From Streptomyces sp. SM11 (lineage in GTDB: Bacteria; Actinomycetota; Actinomycetes; Streptomycetales; Streptomycetaceae): DNA of 64,000 nucleotides. Within the stretch, counting starts at the first letter, position 1, and the number at the start of each line of letters is the position of its first letter. Below, piece by piece: positions 60,220 through 64,000 of this stretch. The stretch is from NCBI RefSeq assembly GCF_002910905.1, contig NZ_NEUE01000277.1, positions 1-64,000 of the forward strand, given 5' to 3'. The notes under the pieces are model-generated. The model had not been told where the DNA came from, did not search any database, and saw nothing but the letters and a program-made list of their open reading frames with translations. The translations under genes were made by a program, and so were the position numbers.

Positions 60220-61662
60220 GTGACTGCTGTGTCTGCGAAGTCTCGCATCCCCAATGTCCTGGCCGGCCGCTACGCCTCTGCGGAGCTGGCCGTCCTCTGG
60301 TCCCCCGAGCAGAAGGTGAAGCTGGAGCGTCAGCTGTGGCTGGCGGTGCTGCGCGCTCAGAAGGACCTCGGGATCGAGGTGCCCGACGCCGCGCTGGCCG
60401 ACTACGAGCGTGTGCTGGACCAGGTCGACCTGGTCTCGATCGCCGAGCGCGAGAAGATCACCCGGCATGACGTGAAGGCCCGGATCGAGGAGTTCAACGC
60501 CCTCGCCGGTCATGAGCAGGTCCACAAGGGCATGACCTCCCGGGACCTGACGGAAAACGTCGAGCAGCTCCAGATCCGCCTTTCGCTGGAGCTGATGCGC
60601 AACCGCACCGTGGCCGTACTGGCCCGGCTCGGCAAGCTCGCGGCCGAATACCGCGAGCTCGTCATCGCCGGACGCTCGCACAATGTCGCCGCGCAGGCGA
60701 CGACGCTGGGCAAGCGCTTCGCGACTGCGGCCGACGAGCTGCTGGTCGCCCACGGCCGCCTGGAGGACCTCCTCTCCCGCTATCCGCTGCGGGGGATCAA
60801 GGGCCCGGTCGGCACGGCGCAGGACATGCTGGACCTGCTCGGCGGCGACGCGGGCAAGCTCGCCGACCTGGAGCAGCGCATCGCCGGACACCTCGGCTTC
60901 GCCGAGGCGTTCACCTCTGTCGGTCAGGTCTACCCCCGATCGCTCGACTACGACGTGGTCACCGCTCTGGTCCAGCTCGCCGCGGCGCCCTCCTCGGTGG
61001 CGAAGACCATCCGGCTGATGGCCGGCCACGAGCTGGTGACCGAGGGCTTCAAGCCCGGCCAGGTCGGCTCGTCGGCGATGCCGCACAAGATGAACACGCG
61101 CTCCTGCGAGCGGGTGAACGGTCTGATGGTGATCCTGCGTGGCTACGCCTCGATGACGGGTGAGCTGGCGGGCGACCAGTGGAACGAAGGCGACGTGTCC
61201 TGCTCCGTCGTCCGCCGGGTGGCGCTTCCGGACGCGTTCTTCGCGTTCGACGGCCTCCTGGAGACCTTCCTGACGGTGCTGGACGAGTTCGGCGCGTTCC
61301 CCGCGGTCGTGGGACGCGAGCTGGACCGCTATCTTCCGTTCCTGGCCACCACCAAGGTCCTGATGGGCGCCGTACGGGCCGGGGTGGGCCGCGAGGTGGC
61401 CCACGAGGCGATCAAGGAGAACGCGGTCGCCTCCGCCCTCGCGATGCGGGAGCGGGGTGCCGAGCGCAACGAGCTGCTCGACAAGCTCGCCGCGGACGAG
61501 CGGATCCCGCTGGACCGCGCGCAGTTGGACGAGTTGATGGCCGACAAGCTCTCGTTCACGGGTGCCGCCGGCGACCAGGTCTCGGCGCTGGTCGCCCGGA
61601 TCGAGGAGATCACCAAGCAGTACCCCGAGGCCGCGAACTACGCCCCCGGCTCGATCCTCTGA
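60220..61662 (+). CDS. purB: adenylosuccinate lyase
   Basis: This 480-aa enzyme of purine synthesis cleaves SAICAR and adenylosuccinate to release fumarate. Landmarks are the active-site His region GRSHNVAAQATTLGK, the fumarase/aspartase signature GSSAMPHKMN, and THKGMTSRD-type (here VHKGMTSRDLTENVEQ). The C-terminus ends in ANYAPGSIL. It belongs to the eukaryote-like long branch used by actinobacteria. GTG 60220 has no ribosome site but a TAGAAT promoter element eight bases upstream, so the message is probably leaderless. Confidence 0.95.
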   Translation: MTAVSAKSRIPNVLAGRYASAELAVLWSPEQKVKLERQLWLAVLRAQKDLGIEVPDAALADYERVLDQVDLVSIAEREKITRHDVKARIEEFNALAGHEQVHKGMTSRDLTENVEQLQIRLSLELMRNRTVAVLARLGKLAAEYRELVIAGRSHNVAAQATTLGKRFATAADELLVAHGRLEDLLSRYPLRGIKGPVGTAQDMLDLLGGDAGKLADLEQRIAGHLGFAEAFTSVGQVYPRSLDYDVVTALVQLAAAPSSVAKTIRLMAGHELVTEGFKPGQVGSSAMPHKMNTRSCERVNGLMVILRGYASMTGELAGDQWNEGDVSCSVVRRVALPDAFFAFDGLLETFLTVLDEFGAFPAVVGRELDRYLPFLATTKVLMGAVRAGVGREVAHEAIKENAVASALAMRERGAERNELLDKLAADERIPLDRAQLDELMADKLSFTGAAGDQVSALVARIEEITKQYPEAANYAPGSIL

Positions 61663-61681
61663 CCGGCACCGCCCTCACCGC

Positions 61682-62263
61682 ATGACGCCCGAAGAGCTGA
61701 GCGCCGCCCGTGGCCGCATCGTCCCCGATGTGACCGCGGGCGGTCTGCGTGTGCTCTTCTGCGGCATCAACCCGAGCCTGATGACCGCGGCGACGGGCCA
61801 CCATTTCGCCCACCCCGGTAACCGGTTCTGGCCGGTGCTGCACCGCTCGGGTTTCACGCCCCGGCAGCTGCACCCGTCGGAACAGGCCGACCTTCTCGGC
61901 CACGGGCTCGGCATCACGAACGTGGTGGCGCGGGCCACCGCACGGGCCGACGAACTCGACGCTGAGGAGTTCCGGGAGGGTGGGGCTGCTCTGACGGCGA
62001 AGGTCCAGCGGCTCGCGCCACAGTGGCTCGCGGTGGTCGGCATCACCGCCTACCGCACGGCCTTCGGGGAGCCCCGGGCCCGCATCGGCCCCCAGGACCG
62101 CACGGTCGGCAGCGCCCGCGTGTGGGCTCTCCCCAACCCCAGCGGCCTCAACGCCCACTGGACGGTCCAGAGCATGACCGAGGAATACGCCCGCCTCCGA
62201 AACGCCGTGCTCACCCGGCACCCGGCCGACCGGCCTGCCGCCGACCCCACCCCGGCCGGCTGA
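61682..62263 (+). CDS. mug: G/U mismatch-specific DNA glycosylase
   Basis: This 193-aa uracil-DNA glycosylase superfamily protein (MUG/TDG branch) removes uracil or thymine mispaired with G. The catalytic loop is FCGINPSLMTAATGHHFAHP (Asn in GINPS) and the second motif is LPNPSGLNAHW. RFWPVLHRSGF and GHGLGITNVVARATARADEL are typical of the branch. ATG 61682 begins MTPEELSAARGR. It follows purB by 19 bp, so it is probably in the same transcript. Confidence 0.92.
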   Translation: MTPEELSAARGRIVPDVTAGGLRVLFCGINPSLMTAATGHHFAHPGNRFWPVLHRSGFTPRQLHPSEQADLLGHGLGITNVVARATARADELDAEEFREGGAALTAKVQRLAPQWLAVVGITAYRTAFGEPRARIGPQDRTVGSARVWALPNPSGLNAHWTVQSMTEEYARLRNAVLTRHPADRPAADPTPAG

Positions 62264-62281
62264 ACTGCCCCTCCCCCGGCC

Positions 62282-62572
62282 TCACGCGTCCCGGTTGCGG
62301 ACCGCCCACCATCCCGCCAGGAGCGCTGCTGCCGCCCACACGGCTGCCACCGCCAGGCCGGTCCACGGCCCCAGGCCGTCCTCCGGATTCTGGTGCAGCA
62401 CCGCCTGTCCCGCGCGGTCGGGCAGATACCGCACCACTGCGGTGGCGACGTCCGCGAACACGAAGGGGACGATCAGAAGAAGCGGTATGAGCAGGCTGAG
62501 CACCGCGACCGCGCTGCGCAGGAGCGCTGTGAGACCCGCCGCGAGCAGCGCCATCAGCGCGAGATGGATCCC
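62282..62572 (-). pseudogene. C-terminal stump of an ABC-2 type permease
   Basis: The minus strand encodes about 95 residues of a membrane protein C-terminus: HLALMALLAAGLTALLRSAV, then LLIPLLLIVPFVFADVATAV and WTGLAVAAVWAAAALLAGWW, with PEDGLGPW in a loop. This is the end of an ABC-2 permease. The N-terminal two-thirds are missing. Upstream of about 62572 the sequence becomes the leader of the divergent response-regulator gene. No start or ribosome site is seen. It is a deletion remnant. Confidence 0.65.
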
Positions 62573-62669
62573 CCCTCCCCGCTGCTGGGCGGGAAGGCGC
62601 GGATGGAGTCGAGGGAGGGTCGTTGGCGGGTGTGCGTGGGCCTTCCTCTGGACGGCATACGCTGGTCGG

Positions 62670-63321
62670 ATGCCCTTCACCGTTCTTCTGGTCGATGACG
62701 AGCCCCTGGTGCGCGCCGGTCTGCGTGCCGTGCTGGAGGCCCAGCCCGATATCGAGGTGGTGGGCGAGGCTGCGGACGGCGCCGCGGTCATCCCCCTGGT
62801 GAACCGATTGCGGCCCGATGTGGTGGCGATGGATGTCCGGATGCCGCTGATGGACGGCATCGAGGCGAGCCCGGCTGGTGCTGCGTACGGTGCCGGATCC
62901 CCCGAAGATCCTGGTGGTGACGACGTTCGAGAACGACGAGTACGTGTATGAGGCGTTGAGAGCGGGGGCCGACGGCTTTCTGCTCAAGCGAGCCAGGCCC
63001 GCGGAGATCGTGCACGCCGTGCGTCTGGTGGCCGAGGGGGAATCGCTGCTGTTCCCGGCGGCGGTCCGGCAGCTCGCCGCCGGGTACGGGACGGACAAGG
63101 CACGGGCAGCCCTCGACCGGGCGGCGCTCACCGACCGGGAGGCGGCAGTGCTCCGGTTGATGGCCCGGGGGCTGTCGAACGCGGAGATCGCGGCCGACCT
63201 CGTCGTCGGGATCCAGACGGTGAAATCCCATGTCAGCTCGGTCCTGGCGAAGTTGGGGGCGCGGGACCGTACACAGGCGGTCATCGCCGCCTACGAGTCC
63301 GGATTCGTCGCTCCGGGGTGA
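62670..63321 (+). pseudogene. frameshifted NarL/LuxR-type response regulator
   Basis: The first frame from ATG 62670 encodes a receiver domain: TVLLVDDEPLVRAGL, phospho-acceptor D55 in MDVRMPLMDGIEAS. An extra C at 62871 shifts the frame. The continuing frame reads RLVLRTVPDPPKILVVTTFE, GADGFLLKRARPAEI (with the conserved Lys), and a LuxR helix-turn-helix (LTDREAAVLRLMARGLSNAE, VGIQTVKSHVSSVLAKLGAR) to 63321. Joined, it is a normal-length (about 217 aa) NarL-type regulator. No histidine kinase is adjacent. Together with the permease stump this looks like a decayed two-component/ABC export locus. Confidence 0.85.
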
Positions 63322-63421
63322 CCCAGGTTGCGGCTCTATACCGGCTTCCCTCGCTGGTCGCAGGGCTCCCGGCCAACGAGTACGATCCGGCAGACATGCG
63401 CACGAGCTGGGAGGACATACC

Positions 63422-64000
63422 GTGGGCCGGCTGACCGGTGGGGACCCGTCGCTGTTGCGGCGGATCAATTCCGCGGTAGTGCTGCACGCCCTGAGGGGGG
63501 CCGACGCGCCGACGCTGACGGACCTGACACGGATCACGGGGCTGTCCCGGCCGACGGTCGAAGGGGTCGTCGAGGGGCTGTTCGAAGCAGGACTCGTGGT
63601 CGAGGCCGTGCCCGACGAGAGTGAGGCCCGGCGCCAGGGGCGTCCTGCCCGCAGGTTCCGTTTCCGGGCCGAGGCGGGGCACCTCCTCGGGGTGGAGATC
63701 GGCCCGCACCGGGTGTCGGCGCTCATCTCGGGGCTCGACGGCCGGATCGTCGGGGCGGGCTCCCGCGCGGTGTCGGAGAGCGCCGGCGCGGACGACCGGC
63801 TCGACCAGGTACGGGCCGTCATCGCGGACGTGCTGCGGCGCACCGGGGTGGCCCGGAGCAGTCTGCGTGCCGTCGGTGTGGGCAGTCCCGGGATCGTGGA
63901 GGCCGACGGCACCGTGCGGCTGGGTACGGCCTTGCCGGACTGGACCGGCCTCGCGCTCGGGGAGCGGCTCCGCCGTTCGTTCCGCTGCCCCGTGCTGGTC
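63422..64000 (+). CDS. ROK-family transcriptional regulator or sugar kinase, cut by right edge
   Basis: This partial gene (193 residues visible) has an N-terminal winged helix (LLRRINSAVVLHALRGADAP, LTRITGLSRPTVEGVVEGLF) and the first part of a ROK domain (LLGVEIGPHRVSALISGLDG, AVGVGSPGIVEADGTV). This is the NagC/Mlc-type layout of repressors sensing sugars or sugar phosphates. The start is GTG 63422 with GGGAGG nine bases upstream. An ATG at 63396 gives only a 12-residue frame. The sequence is open to the window end. Confidence 0.9.
   Translation, partial: MGRLTGGDPSLLRRINSAVVLHALRGADAPTLTDLTRITGLSRPTVEGVVEGLFEAGLVVEAVPDESEARRQGRPARRFRFRAEAGHLLGVEIGPHRVSALISGLDGRIVGAGSRAVSESAGADDRLDQVRAVIADVLRRTGVARSSLRAVGVGSPGIVEADGTVRLGTALPDWTGLALGERLRRSFRCPVLV

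Overview
The window is high-GC actinobacterial chromosome, almost certainly Streptomyces. The signs are strong third-position GC bias, frequent GTG starts, short intergenic gaps, a DUF397/DUF5753 regulator set, a MurT/GatD pair, a GGEGT/PKTIDND phosphofructokinase, and a complete urease operon beside a biotin cluster. From memory the gene order resembles the S. coelicolor region around SCO1200-1260; I could not check this.

Layout. 0-11.5 kb is an accessory or decaying stretch. It holds the right end of an IS3-family element, YjbQ, a flavin monooxygenase-like protein, an MltG-like protein, a 19-aa peptide gene with its own ribosome site and terminator, and a MarR/ABC exporter pair. It also holds three broken genes: an unidentified conserved protein, a D-lactate dehydrogenase-type FAD/Fe-S fusion, and a GH109-type enzyme. 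11.6-31.4 kb carries a heterodimeric ABC transporter with complementary degenerate ATPase halves, a spermidine-synthase-like membrane protein, NDH-2, an ATP-dependent DNA ligase, a DUF3516 helicase with a TesB thioesterase, DUF389 and ClC membrane proteins around a DUF2252 relic, GNAT, glutathione peroxidase, and a divergent acyl-CoA dehydrogenase/TetR pair.

31.4-43.3 kb is core metabolism: peptide deformylase, MurT-GatD (amidation of peptidoglycan precursor), phosphofructokinase, a CtaG-like oxidase assembly protein with a 52-aa membrane protein, a PlsC-type acyltransferase, an SDR protein, and the minus-strand urease operon in the order ureA-B-C-F-G-D with a palindromic candidate operator upstream of ureA. 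43.4-46.2 kb holds a TetR gene divergent from a chimeric ORF joining a membrane-export-protein N-terminus to the C-terminal half of a ClpP, then a secreted NlpC/P60 hydrolase behind a c-di-AMP (ydaO-type) riboswitch.

46.2-64 kb holds a LysE/LysR pair, an anti-sigma-like ATPase with XRE-DUF5753 and DUF397 proteins, the biotin genes bioF (minus) and bioB-bioA-bioD (plus), a methyltransferase, a Fic-like toxin with an RHH antitoxin, two coupled DUF21-CBS membrane proteins, an SGNH hydrolase, purB, a mismatch-specific DNA glycosylase, a decayed ABC permease/response regulator locus, and a ROK-family gene cut by the right edge.

No tRNA, rRNA, CRISPR array or prophage was seen. The most unusual items are the 19-aa peptide unit, the export protein-ClpP chimera, the ABC pair, the palindromic mini-insert inside the acyl-CoA dehydrogenase, the Cys/His-rich tail of BioB, and the concentration of broken genes at both ends.
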